The notes under the pieces are model-generated. The model ran no database searches and was not told where the DNA came from. It was given only the letters and a program-made list of their open reading frames with translations. From NCBI GenBank assembly GCA_022828595.1, contig JAKGHH010000002.1, positions 45,354,222 to 45,418,221 of the forward strand: a DNA stretch of 64,000 bases. Direction: 5' to 3'. This document shows positions 26,101-41,100 of the stretch, in pieces. The translations under genes and the position numbers were made by a program. How positions within the stretch are numbered: the stretch's first letter is position 1; the number at the start of each line of letters is the position of its first letter. The DNA is from Nelumbo lutea. Lineage: Eukaryota > Streptophyta > Magnoliopsida > Proteales > Nelumbonaceae.

Positions 26101-29100
26101 TTTTCAGACCAGGTGGGGGATGGCCGCTCCTGACTCCGGGGTCACGCTTGACAAGGAGACGGCGAAGGGCCTCCGACAATGGGCGCGGTTTGGGCTGAAG
26201 TGTCAACAATATCTGGCGGAGGCCAAGCTCATTGCGGCCGGCCTGAGCTCGGGTAGGTTCTTCACTTAGAGACTCTTATCTTGCTGTCTTTCTTGCTTTT
26301 TACTGGTGGAAAACTTCTTTTCGCATGTGTGATGGATTCACGAGGGACCCGGGGTGGGCACTTATTTCAAGGTATGAAGAGGAGAAAGCGGGTTGCCAAG
26401 CGAACTCGCGCCATGATGCCTCAGGATGCGGAGCTCGAGGTGTCGGGCTATCAGCTAGAAGATCCACCCAGGGAGCCCGAGGTGGTCCCTCCGATGCAGG
26501 AGCCGGCAGGGGGCCCTTATGCTGAGACTACATACACAGGGGCTCCTACATACTCCGGGTCTGCTCCTACGCGAGCTGGGCCCTCGGGCTCGGGGGCCCC
26601 GGGGGATTTCAGGAGTGTATTGATGCCGACCCATGCTCTTCAAAAGAGTAAAGAGGCTATCTTCCCCGAGGAGGTCACGGCGTGGACTAATCTCCCTCTG
26701 CATCAAGTGGCCTGCCGTGCCGTTACCCATGCCATGGTGGTAAGTGTTTTCCTTTTTTAGAGCTCTTTGGCTTTTGTTTTGTTGGTTCTTTTGATCATTC
26801 GGTCTCTTTTGGTAGGTGAATTCTTCTATTCACGCCTTGTCGGCTCAGGTGGAGAGGAGCTCGAGGCAGGCGCGAGCTGCCGAAGAGGCTCGTCGCGCTG
26901 CCGAGGAGGTTGCTCGTGCTGCCGAAGAGAGTGCTCGTTTTTCACGGATCAGGCAGGCGAGGTCTCAAAGAGATGCCGAGTCCATGGGAGTGGTGGTGAA
27001 GCACATGGCGGACTTGAGGCTGGATCTGTAGCATCAAGTCAAGTATCTTCAGGAGGACATCAGGGGGAGGATGCAGATCTTTTCCCAAGGTATCGAAGAT
27101 GCCAAGAAGAAGGTCGTCGATGAGTACATTGCTTCACCGGGCTTTGATGATCTGATGGTGGATTCATATAGAAGGGGTTTTAAACTAAGCCGGTGGATGA
27201 TCCGGAATACGTACCCTGAGCTCGATGTTAGCGCCATATCCACTTCGCGCATAACTTAGGAGATGGCTAATGCTGCTGACGCCGAGCCAGACTCCGAGGG
27301 CGAGGCGGGGCCTTCGGGTTTTGAAATGGAATGACTTTTGTTTAAGTGCTGGTTATTCTTTCTCCCGAACTGAACATATTTGCCGAACTGAACGTATTTG
27401 TCGAACTGAACGTATTTGCCGAACTGACTATACGTCCGGTCTGTTTTCTGCCCGAGTTACCGCACTCGCGCGGCCTGTTTTGGTGCTTTGAGATGCCGGT
27501 CCCTATTAGTTCGTTGTCTCCGTTTCGCCTTTGGCTCTCTTCTTTGCTTGCTTGTGCCGAGGTTTCTTCGTTAGTTTGGCGTCCTAGCCCGTAGGCTTTG
27601 GTGGTGATTTTATCCACTTTGCTTGGCGGTCTATAGGTAGTATCGCCTTAGGTTGACAATGTTCCATGCTCGGGGTACTTGTTTTCCCTCTAGGGTTTCG
27701 AGCTCGTATGCCCCCCCCCCCCCCCGAACTGTCATAAGACGGGCCAGTTCGGGTCTCTGATTTGTGTGACTCGGGGCCAAAGGGAGAGTTCGGGCTCCTC
27801 GTAGGGAGTTCGAGCTCTAAGTAGGGAGTTCGGGCACCTTGTAGGGAGTTCGAACTCTAAGTAGGGAGTTCGGGCACCTTGTAGGGAGTTCGGACCGCTG
27901 GTCTCTTCCCATTGGTGTTTGTACCCTCGGTACGCTGTTTTAAGTGCCGAGCTACTTGTTTTTTGCCACGTGGCGTGATTTGCGAGGTTGGGCCAAATCT
28001 TCCTTCAATTAATAACTTAGTAGAAACAATAAGCTGAAGGACTACAATAGATCTGAAATTAATTGTAGTTGCAGAGAATTCAGCAAGGCAATATCTAAAA
28101 GATAACATGGAATCAACTCTTAGATATGGAGGGAATCAAGAAGTTCATGACCTTTTTGTTAGTTTTGATACAACACCACCAAACAAAAATCATTTCTTCC
28201 TTTAGTCAGCAATGCATAATGGACTTTTAACATAGATTGCACCGTATACAAACTCTCCTGCAGATCTGTAAACCATCCTGTTCCAATGCCATACATTTTT
28301 TGTAATTAGATGCAATTGATGCTTGATACAATACTAGACTTAATTTCTGGTGTTTTTGCTTAAAATTTTATGTCAGTAACTGTTGGCTAAAACAGAATTG
28401 ATTATTCACCAGAATATTACTATAGACATTCTTTCATGATGTTTACTCAATTGGCATAAGCAACTTTTGTCTGGAGTTATTATCTAAGAATAAGAAATTG
28501 AGATGTTTGGAACTCCAAATGCACCAATATTACTTGCTAATTAGTATGATTTGTGAAGCAGGTTTTGTGAGCCTAGACTGTGGGGGCAAGGATAATTTCA
28601 CTGATGATATTGGGCTTAAATGGATCCCTGATAATCAATTTATTTATGGTGAAACAGCAAATATTTCTATTCCAAATGAAAACCGGAAGCAATATATGAC
28701 ACTGAGACACTTCCCTGCAGATAACAGAAAGTATTGTTATAAGCTTGATGTCTTGACTAGGACTCGATATCTTATAAGGGCAACTTTCTTATATGGTAAC
28801 TTTGACAATAATAATGTTTATCCAAAGTTTGACATCTCCTTTGGGGCCACTCATTGGTCAACAATTGTCATTTCTGATGCAAATATCGCAGAGGTTCGAG
28901 AGTTGATATTCTTAGCTTCTTATCCAACAATTAGTATATGTTTATCCAATGCAACAACTGGACAGCCATTTATTTCCACTCTTGAGCTCCGGCAATTTAA
29001 TGGTTCGGTTTACTATACAGAGTTGGAAAACCAATTCTTTCTCAGTGTATCTGCAAGAATAAACTTTGGTGCAGATAGTGATCTTCCAGTCAGGTATGCC

Positions 29101-32100
29101 TCAATCTGGTTGGAAATGATATATAGCTCAACCTTTCATGTTGAGCCTCTTGTTTTCCTTATCCTTTCCTCAATCAATAACAAGCACACGTACTGGGAGA
29201 AAAGAAAAAGGTATTGAAAGGGAAAGGACAAGAAAATTCAAAGAAACTGCTTAGATAAGCTGTAATGAAGAAAGCTTGTTGTCCATGTACACCTATAAGT
29301 GGTGACCTGGTCATTCTCCAACTTGTTTGGTAATCCTGCTACCCAAGAGAACATGAGTATTCACACTAGTTGCCAAAAACTCAAGTTACATGGACAAGCT
29401 TCCACAGCAACCTACCATGTTATTTGCTGATTGATGGCCTTGCTACAGTTTTTCTTTATTTTTTTCATTGTGAGCTGCTAAAATCCTCTTGAACGAAATT
29501 CTGGAATCAGGTTCATGAAGGGAAATACTGTCATTGATATAGGACACCCGAATTTAAATGCCCACTTGCTGGAGTTTAGAGTATGATAGCTAGGGGTTGA
29601 AATAAGCAGTTTTAAGGAATTTCATTGGCTAATAGTTGGGCTGTCAAACAAAAAGGCTTTCAACTTCATTTTAAATGGCTGGATATGGGCTGTTTTAATA
29701 ATAGAAAATAAGTAGGAAGAAAATTGAGAAACTAGACAAACATCTAGCTGAAATTAAGGTTTCAAGATAAAAGGCCATTACCCAATGTTAGTCATGGCTA
29801 TCTGGGGTCTTGGGAGGGGTGGACTGGATGCAAACCTAACCTTTGGCATTTTTTTTTATATAAAGTGGCCGCTCTCAACTCAAGCTCATGTCCTCAAACT
29901 TGTCAGTCCATGATTTTACCATCATCAAGCAAGGAGCCCTGTTTCTAGGTCATGAATTTAAAGATTGAACTCAATGAAATGTAGTTTAGGTATTTAACCT
30001 CTACTGAAGAAGAGATATGAAACTTATCTTGACAAATTCTAGATGGCAATCATGGAATGAAACTATTCTGAACCAAGTACTTGGTGTCATGTCAAATCAC
30101 CTGAACACAAAACCTTCAAAGATGGGCTAAATCACTTTTCTATATTTATTTTGAATCTTTTGACAAATTTCTAAAAACCAAAACTAATCTTACAATTTAC
30201 GATATGATTTACAGTTTAATTCAATTTAATCGTCTCTATGATTTCTGATAATTATGATTTTCAGAATACTTGCCTTTTCTTTTTTATATGGAACCTTTTT
30301 GTTCCTTTATTGTGGTGTTATTTATAACATGTTCTTTATCATTATTACAGGTATCCCGATGATCCATTTGATAGAATATGGGAGTCTGACTCTCGTAAGA
30401 AGGCAAATTACCTTGTTGATGTTGCAGCAGGCACCGAAAAAGTGTCAACACCAATGCCAATTGATGTTAACAGAGGTCAAATGCCACCTCAAAAGGTGAT
30501 GCAGACGGCTGTAGTTGGTACAAAAGGAGATTTAACTTACCGCTTGAACTTGGATGGCTTTCCAGGTTCTGGATGGGCGTTCTCCTACTTTGCCGAAATT
30601 GAAGATTTGAGTCCAAATGAGACAAGAAAATTTAGGCTAGTCCTTCCTGGCATGCCTGAAATCAAGAGACTTTCTGTTAATATTCAAGAAAATGCTCAAG
30701 GAAAATATCGCCTGTATGAGCCAGGATTCCTTAACATATCTCTTCCTTTTGTATTATCTTTTCGATTTGTAAAAACAACTGACTCTGCTAGGGGACCCCT
30801 CTTGAATGCTATGGAGATAAATAAGTACCTGCGGATCAATGATGGTTCTCTTGATGGTAAGGCATTGCTTTGGCTCTTTACCAAATGGTCATCCTGGTGT
30901 ATTTGTTCTTTTTGTTAGAAGTACTAATGTAGGCATTTATGGGATAAAGTATCTTTTTTCTATCTGTTGCAAGAAAAGTTTCCAATCTTGGCATATTAGA
31001 CTTCTTAATGGACTGACAGATAATATTCTTTGGCTCAAAATATTGAGTTGATGCTAATGATCTTAGATTTCATGAGTTGCAGGAACAATTATTGCTGGTT
31101 TAGTTTTGCATTACCCATCAGTGGATTGGGCACAAGAAGGTGGTGACCCATGCCTGCCAGTTCCATGGTCATGGGTTCAATGTAGCTCAGATCCGCAGCC
31201 AAGGATAATTAAAATGTACTTAAAATTCTCCCCTTTAATTATTTTGAGAGATAAAGAGAACTTGTCTCAGCTTGACAATTACCTCATGCACATATATGTT
31301 TCTCCATTTCTATTCAGAGACTGTTGTAGCCAAAGTAGAAGCTAATGCAATTGTCAATTGATCTTTTTTTTTTTTTCCATTTCATTTTTGGAACCTCTGC
31401 AGATCTTTGTCTAAACATAATTTGACAGGGAAAATTCCTTTGGAGCTGACAAATCTGATAGGCTTAGTTGAACTGTAAGTTCGATAATATATGGTCATTT
31501 TATTGACATGTTTCCCATTCTATTATCAATAACCACTTTTCTTATGATTGTAGGTGGCTTGACTGGAACTTACTCACTGGCTCAATACCTGATTTCAGTG
31601 GGTGCATAAACTTGAAAATCATGTAAAATCCAATGTTTTTCTTTTCTTTCTTTTCGTTTTTGCAATTGTATCTTCCAAAGTTCTCATTTTATGCACATAT
31701 CTTTGTCTATTGTAGTCATCTTGAGAACAATCAGTTGAGTGGTGAGCTGCCCTCATCTTTGTTGAAGCTACCAAATTTGAGGGAACTGTAAGTATCCTTT
31801 TGAGTGACATAAATCGTTGATTCACCTTTTTTTTATGATAGGTAACTGAAACTCTTTATTAGATTTTTATGAAAGAATGGAATATGTTTAACTTGATGCA
31901 TCCCCTTGTTTGGCTAAAGCATCAGCCAATCTGTTGAGGCACCTTTTGTTACCTTCTATGTTTTATATTTGGGAATGTTTCTAATTACATTTAGCATTAT
32001 TATTTCTATGACTGACTTGATCATGGCTTTGTACCCTCAAGGGTTTGCCAGAATACATGTTAAATTGTGGAGATTTAAAGTAAAAGATCTTCCTTGATGA

Positions 32101-35100
32101 CTCTAATGATTGCAGGTATGTGCAGAACAATATGTTATCTGGAGCAGTCCCATCAAGTCTTGTAAATACAAATAATTTAGCTTTTAAGTGAGTATCATCC
32201 TCTGTATCTGTATAATAAAGTGATACGATGTTTCTGAGATATAAAGTTACAAAAATTAGTGAAAATTTACTGCAGCATAGTCAAATACTCTAGTAACTAG
32301 CGTTTATATGAATGATAAGTTGATAACTAATCAAATACTCTAGTAGTATTACTCAGATACTTAAAAATGGCTTCAGTGTCAATGTCAGACATTAAGCTTG
32401 AGTATAAATTCTATATCTGCAGTATCTGTTCCATATTCTTGTTATCTCTGTGGCATGGTTTTTGTTGAGTGTTATCAGTTTATGAGAACACAAAATTTGA
32501 TGAGTGTTGTGTTATGATGAATAATCTATTTTTTTTTATCGTAACTATTACTTCATTGAATGGAAATATTGTTGTATTTACAAAACATATAGTCTAAAGA
32601 TGTCATGATGGCCCTAGGAAACTGCAGCTGTCTAATCCCATAAACCCACTAGAGTAATATAATCCTGTATCCAGTTGGTCACTTCTTTTGTTTTGTTTTG
32701 TTTTTTTTTGATGAATGGTATCCATTGGTCACTTCCAAAAGTAAACTTTCCCAGTTGACCCCTTGTTTGGCTAATGTGTTTGCTTCCCGTCTTTTCCGTT
32801 GGAAGCATACTCTTAATTCTTTCCTTGCCTCTTTTAATAATTGTCGGTATTTTCATGATGAATAATGTATGTTGTTAGATCCCTGTTTTTGATCTATAGC
32901 TTCTACTAGTGGGGAAGGGCAATGGGAAACAAAATGAGATCTCAATGTTGGTTAGTTCTCTTGTAATAGGATTTTATTGTCAGCATTAAATATATTGTGG
33001 TCCATTGTGTGGATAACCTAAGAATTTGTTTATCTTCTAATTTTATAAGATTATGGTTTTGGGAGTAAGGTGGGAAAAGGGGGAAAAGAGAAGACAGACA
33101 ATTTTAGGGTCCAAATTGTGGGTGGTTAGTTGATTTCTTATATTTCATTTCTTTAAATAACACAAAAGAATAAAGTGCTCTCATTATAGTGTAGGCACCA
33201 TAAAAGGTTACCTTAACAATTGCGTAGATGTTTATCATGCTCAGCTTGCTAAGATCTACACTTGGATTTGGTGATTCATCTTCTCAAATGGTAAACGAAT
33301 CTTTAGGAATGAACCACTTCAATACCGTATAATTACTTTCATATCTCCTCAATCCTTAGGAATTCCTTCAACCTGTGATTTTTTGTAGTAGATTTCCTGT
33401 CATAACAATAGCATCCACATATGTTATGAGAGTAGTAATGGACCTCTCTTCTGATAAACAGTGATCAACATGTCTCTGTGTGTTTAGTAATTTCTTCAAG
33501 TTATAGATTTGAAGGAACTATGTAGTGGCTAGTGATCAGAATCCGTGAGGAGTCAACATTTATGATTCCTCCTTAAGATATCCATGGTAGAAAGCATTTT
33601 TAACATCTAATTGGAACAATTGCCAAGACAAATTAGCAACACTTAATGAATGAGGTAATTAATGATTCTGCAATCTGCACTTGAACTGTGATCTATAATT
33701 TTGACCAGAACCTGCCCTGACTTGAATGGTTTTTGGCACTGAGGCATGCAGATTATGTATTAGTTTAATTAGATAGACTTCAGTAAGGATAGCTTCTTCT
33801 CAGAACTTTGGAATGTGCATGCTAATTAGCAACCATGTTGCTATTGTAACTGGAGATCTTCCTTTCCAAATAACTGTAATGAGTGCCACTATCATTGAAT
33901 ACATATCATAATTTACTTGTTAATGAAAAACCTTGTCTTAATTACTTGAAACATTGATATTGGTTATTGAAATATTTGTAATGGATTGGTATCTAAGCCC
34001 ATCTGACTATATCAAAAATGTAATATGAATCGTTTACTGTTGATGTTGATTGTTTTGCTTTGCAGTTACTTTGGAAATGTTAATCTTCACACAGAACATA
34101 CAAGAGGAAGCCACATGAAAATCATTATTGGATCAACAGTTGGGGCCGTTGTGCTACTTATAGCTACTATTATATCTTACTTATTGATGCATAAGAGGAA
34201 GAAGAAATATTCTGAGGGAGGTATGTTTAAACACTCCTGAAACTTGTTTGTTCCTTAGTTATAATCTCATTAAACCACACCAAATTGGTTTTTTTGTTTC
34301 TTAATTTGTTCCAGAGCAGCTTGCACCTTCCTTGCCTGTTCAGAAGCTAGTTTCTGCCTCAAATGATGTTACCACAGAAACTGCACATTGCTTTTCATTT
34401 GCTGAAATTGAAGATGCCACCAGGCAGTTTGAGAAGAGAATTGGTTCAGGAGGCTTTGGAGTGGTATATTATGGAAAGATGAAAGATGGAAAGGAAATTG
34501 CAGTCAAAGTTCTAACTAGCAATTCATACCAGGGGAAGCGGGAATTTTCAAATGAGGTAGCTTAAAATATTATTCAATTGCATTTCTCTACACTCATTTC
34601 TTGACACATTCTTTTATAACTCTGTTACCTATTCTCAAAAATCATATTCTTTTACAGCTTAAGCTTTTATATGATCTGAGACCAAGCATATTACCACAGT
34701 TACAATTTTCTTGTGCTGAGCCTTTTCTCTTTATCGTATTTTTACATTCTTATTTAATAGGCAAGTGTAACATAATTTTAAAGGATTAATAGGAAGAAAT
34801 AAACAAAGGCATTTTTCTTGAGACGGAAAAGTTAAGGGTGATGGCTGGGTAACTTTACGCAGAAGAAAATTGGGGTTTAGATAGAGGTAAAAACAATTTC
34901 TTATTTGGAGAATTGGGACTAAGGGTGAAATATTGCTAGACTATATGATAGTAATGCTGAACAGAGATTTCAGCAAGGAGAAACTAGAAGAAACCAAAGA
35001 ATAAAGAAAGAACAGCAGTAGATTCCGTACAAGAAAGGAAACAACAAACTTAAAGAAATCATAATAGCAAAAAAAGGAAAAAGAACATTACCAGAGAAAG

Positions 35101-38100
35101 GGAGTAAAGAGATACCCAATTCAAGCTCCCAAAATACAATTCATAAGCTAAAAATTTATCCTTCAAATCAACTCTAAAAAATCCAATTACAAATATCATA
35201 TTTATAGACTTGTCAAGGGGGTCAGACCTCAAAAGCTGACCGGAAACAATCTTACTGGCTTTAAAACTAATATAAATCTATCTTTAACCCACAAAAACTC
35301 TTAATACTAACTTGGACTTCTAGTAATTCTCAATTCAACTCAACAAGCATTAATCCCAACTATTAGTATTAAGAGTTTTTGTGGGTTAAAGATAGATTTA
35401 TATTAGTTTTAAAGCCAATTCTCAATTCAACTCAACAAGCATTAATCCCAACTATTTGGCGTTGGCTACATGAATCCATCTCAACATAGCACTATGTAAA
35501 AGGATTTGAATCTCTAAATATATTAATACCCTATCAGTAAAATAGCCACAACTTTATAAAATCATACTGAATTTGCAAAATTTTGGTTTCCTTGGATGCT
35601 AATCGAAAATATAACAACTTAAAATATCAAGTTGAATGGACAATTTTTGGCCTCTAAAACTTCAATTACAAGAAAAATGATGTCATTATAACCAATTATT
35701 CTAAAAACTAAGGACTTGGTAATAAGACTATGTTGACTGTATTGACGATTTAAACCTGTCCATGTGACAACTATAAAAAGAAATTGAACCAAAATAATTA
35801 AAAATTGACCAAAAATAGAAAATAAGAAATTGTGAAACCACCATGGTAACAGGAACTCCAATAAACTTCATTTCTTATTCCATGGTTTCTTTCCCTTTAT
35901 CCACGTCTACATCACATGCCACATAAACCATAGATGGAAGCAGTGTTATCAAACATCAACTAGTCATCGACTAGTTGATTGGCTAGTCAATTGAGGGCCA
36001 GACCTAATGCATCACTAACTAGTTGGTTGATACTCATGATGTGGCAACCTAGGACGACTAAGAATAAGCTAATTTGACCGGTCAATTCATGACTAGCCAA
36101 CTACAAAGTCATTATTAATGAAAGTTACTGTTACTTGTAAAAAAGTCATTTTAAAGCATATTTGTTTGTATCTCTAATTATTTGAAGTAATATAGAAATA
36201 TGTTTGCATTTTCTTATATTCATGATTTGTGATGGAATATGATTTGATGGCGGTAGATAAAATAGAAAAAAAAAATCATAAAATAAAACAAGGCAGTGGA
36301 GGAAGTTCTTTTAAGTTTTCTTCCAACCAGTGGTGTGTTGGTTTGGAGTTGCCATAAAGAGCACATGTAATAGTCAAGGTTGCACTCATTTTTGGAAAAC
36401 AAAGGCTGTGCCTATATCTTAAATTTCATAATTATAGTCTTACTAACTTATTTATGACATGCATCAATATCTTAAATTTCAAACACATCTTTTTTAGTTG
36501 ACTGGTCAATACCTAGGCACCGACTAGTCAATGAATCAACTAGAGAGGCCAAAACAACTAGTCATCGCTTTACCGCATTGATAACACTGAATAGAAGGCT
36601 AATGCCAATATCAATAAATAAAAACACTGTGAAGATCATCCAATTCTTTGGCATAGATGGCTTTGGTATATGTGGGTTTGATAGCTGAATTGTATTGGAA
36701 ATATTTGCTCACAAACTAGTTTCTTTTTTATTATGGTTGTCTGCCATCTCGTCAAAGGAATGCATTTTCCTCTTTAACACCATCTGTTAGATATTGTTAT
36801 CAATAAGAAAAATAATCTGACAAAGAAGGGGGTTCTCTTTAGTGATGTGTCTGGTGAGATTTGGTTGCCATATTTGGCACACAATTAATTTCATGAGTGG
36901 TAACCATTTCAGTTCCACATGGAATCCATATTCCCCCATATCGATTCACAATCAACAACTATCTAAAGAAAAAATGTTTTGCCTCCACTAATGCCTTGAC
37001 TACTTTTTACCATTTTTATCTTCAGTCATACAGGTAGGCTTCCTTTGTGATTGTAATCTCCTTTAATGAAAAATGGCCTTCTTCCAAACATAAATGAATA
37101 AATCTTTTTTTTTTTCAGTTTCATATATCCATTTCTTTGCCTGTATAAAGGCCATTAAACAATGTTGATTTGTAAGGGGTGGGCTGGATATGAATGTAAA
37201 CTTGGGCATTTTTCGCACACTTCTTTGCCTTTATAAAGACACACCTTAAATGTTTAATTAGGACTCATGTCTCTCTCATGAATAAAATAAGCATTTTACT
37301 TTTGGTAAGTTTGACCCTTCACATGAGATATCTTTTTTCTTTGTTAACCTTCAACAAATGGTTCTAACAAAATTACAAATGCTTTCAATTGATCCAGGTC
37401 ACTCTACTTTCAAGAATACATCACAGAAATCTGGTGCAGTTTCTTGGTTACTGCCAAGAAGAAGGAAAGAGCATCCTTGTTTATGAATTCATGCAGAATG
37501 GAACTCTGAAGGAGCATCTTTATGGTAAGTAATAAGCAAGGATCAAAATTTCGTCACGTATCAGCTTGTATCGGCTGATACGTATCGTATCGGAGCCTTC
37601 CTGATACGCCCCTACAGGGGGTGTTTTGGGTCGGAAAGTGGTTCAGAGGGTAGATCGGCCTTAAACCGGCCCCTCTGAACCAGTTTCATAAAAAAATAAA
37701 AAGAAACACATAAAAAACAGTACCGATACAGGCTGATACGCCCTACCGGCGTATATCCCTGTATCGATATTTTGAACCTTGGTAATAAGTATCATTTATC
37801 CCTTTAACTGTGGATATTCAGTCACCTGCATATAAATTTTGTTAGGACCATTAACACGTGAGAGAAGTCTCAGTTGGGTCACACGCCTAGAGATTGCTGA
37901 AGATGCTGCAAAAGGTTAGTATGCATGAAAGATAATATAATTTATAGTTTTGACACCCCCCCGTCCTGTGCTATTATTACTCAAAGATATCAATTTAATT
38001 GTTATATTCTGAAACTTATTACAGGCATTGAGTACCTACATACAGGCTGTGTTCCAACTATCATCCATAGAGACCTAAAAAGCAACAACATTCTTCTTGA

Positions 38101-41100
38101 CAAACACATGAGAGCCAAGGTTTCAGATTTTGGTCTATCAAAGCTTGCAGTAGATGGATGCAGTCATGTCTCAAGCGTAGTTCGGGGGACTGTAGGATAT
38201 GTAGACCCTGAGTAAGGCCTTTGCACAAACCAATACCTTTTCTTTTATATTGTTTCCCCTTTTTCACTTTAGTTTAGGGTGAAACTACATACTTGAAAGC
38301 ATTCTCTGACCATGACTGATTCATATAATCATCTATTTGTGAAGTTATAGCTATATCACATTCTCAGAAGTGCATGCTTTATTTAAATTGGTATCTCGTC
38401 ACTGGTCATTTAGGCCTCTGTAATCAATGCAATGACTAGTCAGTACGTACCGACTAGTCAGATTAAAAACAGTTCATTCTAAATTTAAGATATTGATGCA
38501 ATCTCATACATAAGTTAATATAGACCTATGATGCCTGGATATGGATGTGGATTTTTTTCCCAAAACATTAGCAAAGTTGATCTGGCCCTGAATTCATGTA
38601 GTTTAAAAAAATTGTTTATTTCAGTATATGTATTTTATACTCTGTTTTGCTTTTTGCTTGGTTTATTGCTGCATTGCTATATGAGAAATGATTGTATGGC
38701 ACTATGTTTATGGAATATTGTAATTAATGACTGATAGCGATTAGTGATTTAGTATATAGGCATCATTTCCTATCTTTATATAATTCTTTCAATATAAAAT
38801 AGTATAAAAGCATAAATAGTTCCATGTCAACATGGAAAAACATACTTCATTCATTGTCAAAATCCATCATCTAGGTAGGTACCTAGAAGACTAGGTGATA
38901 ACTGATAAGATGCTTCTCTGTCACCTATATTTGCCTACATGCCTCAACAACTATGGGAAGGACATTGATAGGCCCCAAATAATGCCAGGAAGAGGAAAGG
39001 TCAACAATCAGCTAAGGGGGGAAAATAATTGAACAATTAATCACATGAGGGCAATTATAGCTGGAGGGATTAAGGAGAGTCTTGGGGCATTTATAGCTAT
39101 CTCAGTTAGAATAAGAAGAGTTTTTGGGCATTTATAACTAGGCTAGCTGCATTTATAGCTATGTCAGTTATGAATAAGAAGAGTTTTTGGGCATTTATAA
39201 CTAGGCCAGCTGGGCATTTATAGAGGGAGTCAGTTATGCTATCAGGAGAGTATAAGAAGGGGCTTTGGGGGATGGGGGTGGTATGTTTTTCCATGAGTAA
39301 AGAATATTGTGAGTGTTTGGGAGAGCCGGCGGTCTCTCGAAGAACTGACCAACTGTTAATGTTTTCTGCTAAATGAATACTAGTTTCTTTTATTGATGTC
39401 CGAGTGTGTGAACGCTGCTGTAAGTCTGTGAACTGCGTGTCAAATTTCTGGGTCATATCAGTGGTATCAGAGCACGTCTTTCCTCGGCCATGGTGACAGC
39501 TAAGGAAGTGGCATCGCAGGTGGAGGGTTTCGAAGAACGCTTGACTTCCCTGCATTCTGAAGTGGATGGCTTGCATCAAGTCGTGCGGCTGACAAAGGGA
39601 AGGGTGCAGCTTTCCCGACGTCCCCTTCAATGACAGTTCCGGAACATACTTCTGATTCACTTCCTCGGAAGTTGGAGCTGCCTATTTTTGATGGGGAAAA
39701 TCCAGACGGCTGGCTTTTTCGTGCGGAGTGCTATTTTGAGATTAATGGCTTGCTTCCGGTGGAACGTCTGCAGGCAGCAGTGGTCTGTTTAGAGGGTGAT
39801 GCACTGGCGTGGTATTATTGGGAGGATGGTCGGCGACCCTTTCGTAGCTGGGCAGAATTCAAGGAACTCCTCCTTGAACGTTTCCGATCAACTCAGGAGG
39901 GTAATTTACAGGAGCAGCTCTTCTCGTTACATCAGTCTTCTCCTGTTAAGGAATATCGTCGTCAATTCGAGGTGCTCTCTGCTCCCCTACGAGACCTGCC
40001 AGTAATCAGTCCGAATAAGAGCAAGTGTTTTGGGCTGATAGAAAACTCCAGTTATTGGGATGAATTAGAGTCCCATTGTAGGGATTATAATGGGCACTTG
40101 GCAGCACTGACATCAGCCAAGGAACTAAGTTTTGCTGGAAAACTTTGCACTAATACAGCAAGAAGCTGCTGGGTTGGAGGAAGAGGCTTCAATCTTACAG
40201 GTGGTTTTAGTTGGAAGTGGTCTGACAATGCAACACATTGGAATGATTCCATCTCCCCTGGGGCACCTTTTCACTCCAATGGCTCCAATTCATCATGCAA
40301 AGGCATTAGTCTAATCAATACCTATACATTGGTGACTAATGGCCAGCCAACCCTTGTGGGTGAGAGATGCAACAACTCTCATGAGTTCATCTGTATGCTT
40401 GATATAGAGAACAAATGCTACCACCTGCGCCGCCACAAGGAGTATCTTATCATCCTTGCAACTGTTAGTGGGATGATCCTTTGCACAACTTTGGCTGTCG
40501 TAATTTGGTTGCTTGCATACAGGAGGAGCAAGAGGCACAGAAGGTCTCGCAAAGCATCTAATCCATCAACAGCTGCACCAGTTACCCCATCATGGAAAGT
40601 CTTCGGCAATGAAGAACTGAGGCCAATTACAAAGAGTTTTAGTGAAGGTAACCGTCTTGTTGGAAATGCCAAGACTGGGGGCACATATAGTGGGCTTTTA
40701 CCTGATGGAACAAGGGTAGCAGTCAAGAGATTGAAAAGGTCTGGCTTTCAAAGAAAGAAGGAATTTTATTCAGAGACTGGAAGAGTTGCAAAGCTCCATT
40801 ATCCTGCTGCCATGCACAGTGTGCGTCCATCCACTATGCCTGGAACTACTGGTTTGGGAATTCTTATTCATTGGCTGGGCCTGCCTGATTTTGAAGATTC
40901 TTGGGAGCCTTTTGACTTACTTCGAGACCAGTTTCCTCATTTTAACCTTGAGGACAAGGTTAGACTTTGGGCGGCGGGTAATGATAGGCCCCAAATAATG
41001 CCAGGAAGAGGAAAGGTCAACAATCAGCTAAGGGGGGGAAATAATTGAACAATTAATCACATGAGGGCAATTATAGCTGGAGGGATTAAGGAGAGTCTTG

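Larger units (their letters stand above)
23943..28006 (-). mobile_element. truncated Tat-type Gypsy in intron 1 of the receptor kinase
   Basis: Minus-strand orientation. A complete LTR is at 23943-24795, then a PPT, then a reverse-direction accessory ORF (25445-27331, plus strand), a spacer, and only the last about 280 bp of a second LTR (27725-28006). Gag-pol is entirely missing. No target duplication was found, consistent with deletion or recombination at the right side. The layout matches the accessory-ORF/PPT/3' LTR order of the element at 50876-55876. Confidence 0.85.

Noticed and set aside
28498..29217. ATG at 28498 as start of a separate malectin-like gene
   Set aside because: The frame passes through a clean 3' splice site at 28560-28561 that joins in phase to the signal-peptide exon at 23173-23248, and to later exons at 29093.
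38400..38480. actagtca-rich stretch as a second complete hAT copy
   Set aside because: No inverted termini or target duplication could be located; treated as a possible remnant only.
39106..39660. 184-codon minus-strand open frame in the left chromovirus LTR (and 141 codons in the right LTR)
   Set aside because: Shadow of the LTR tandem repeats; no domain, and the plus strand holds the element's signals.
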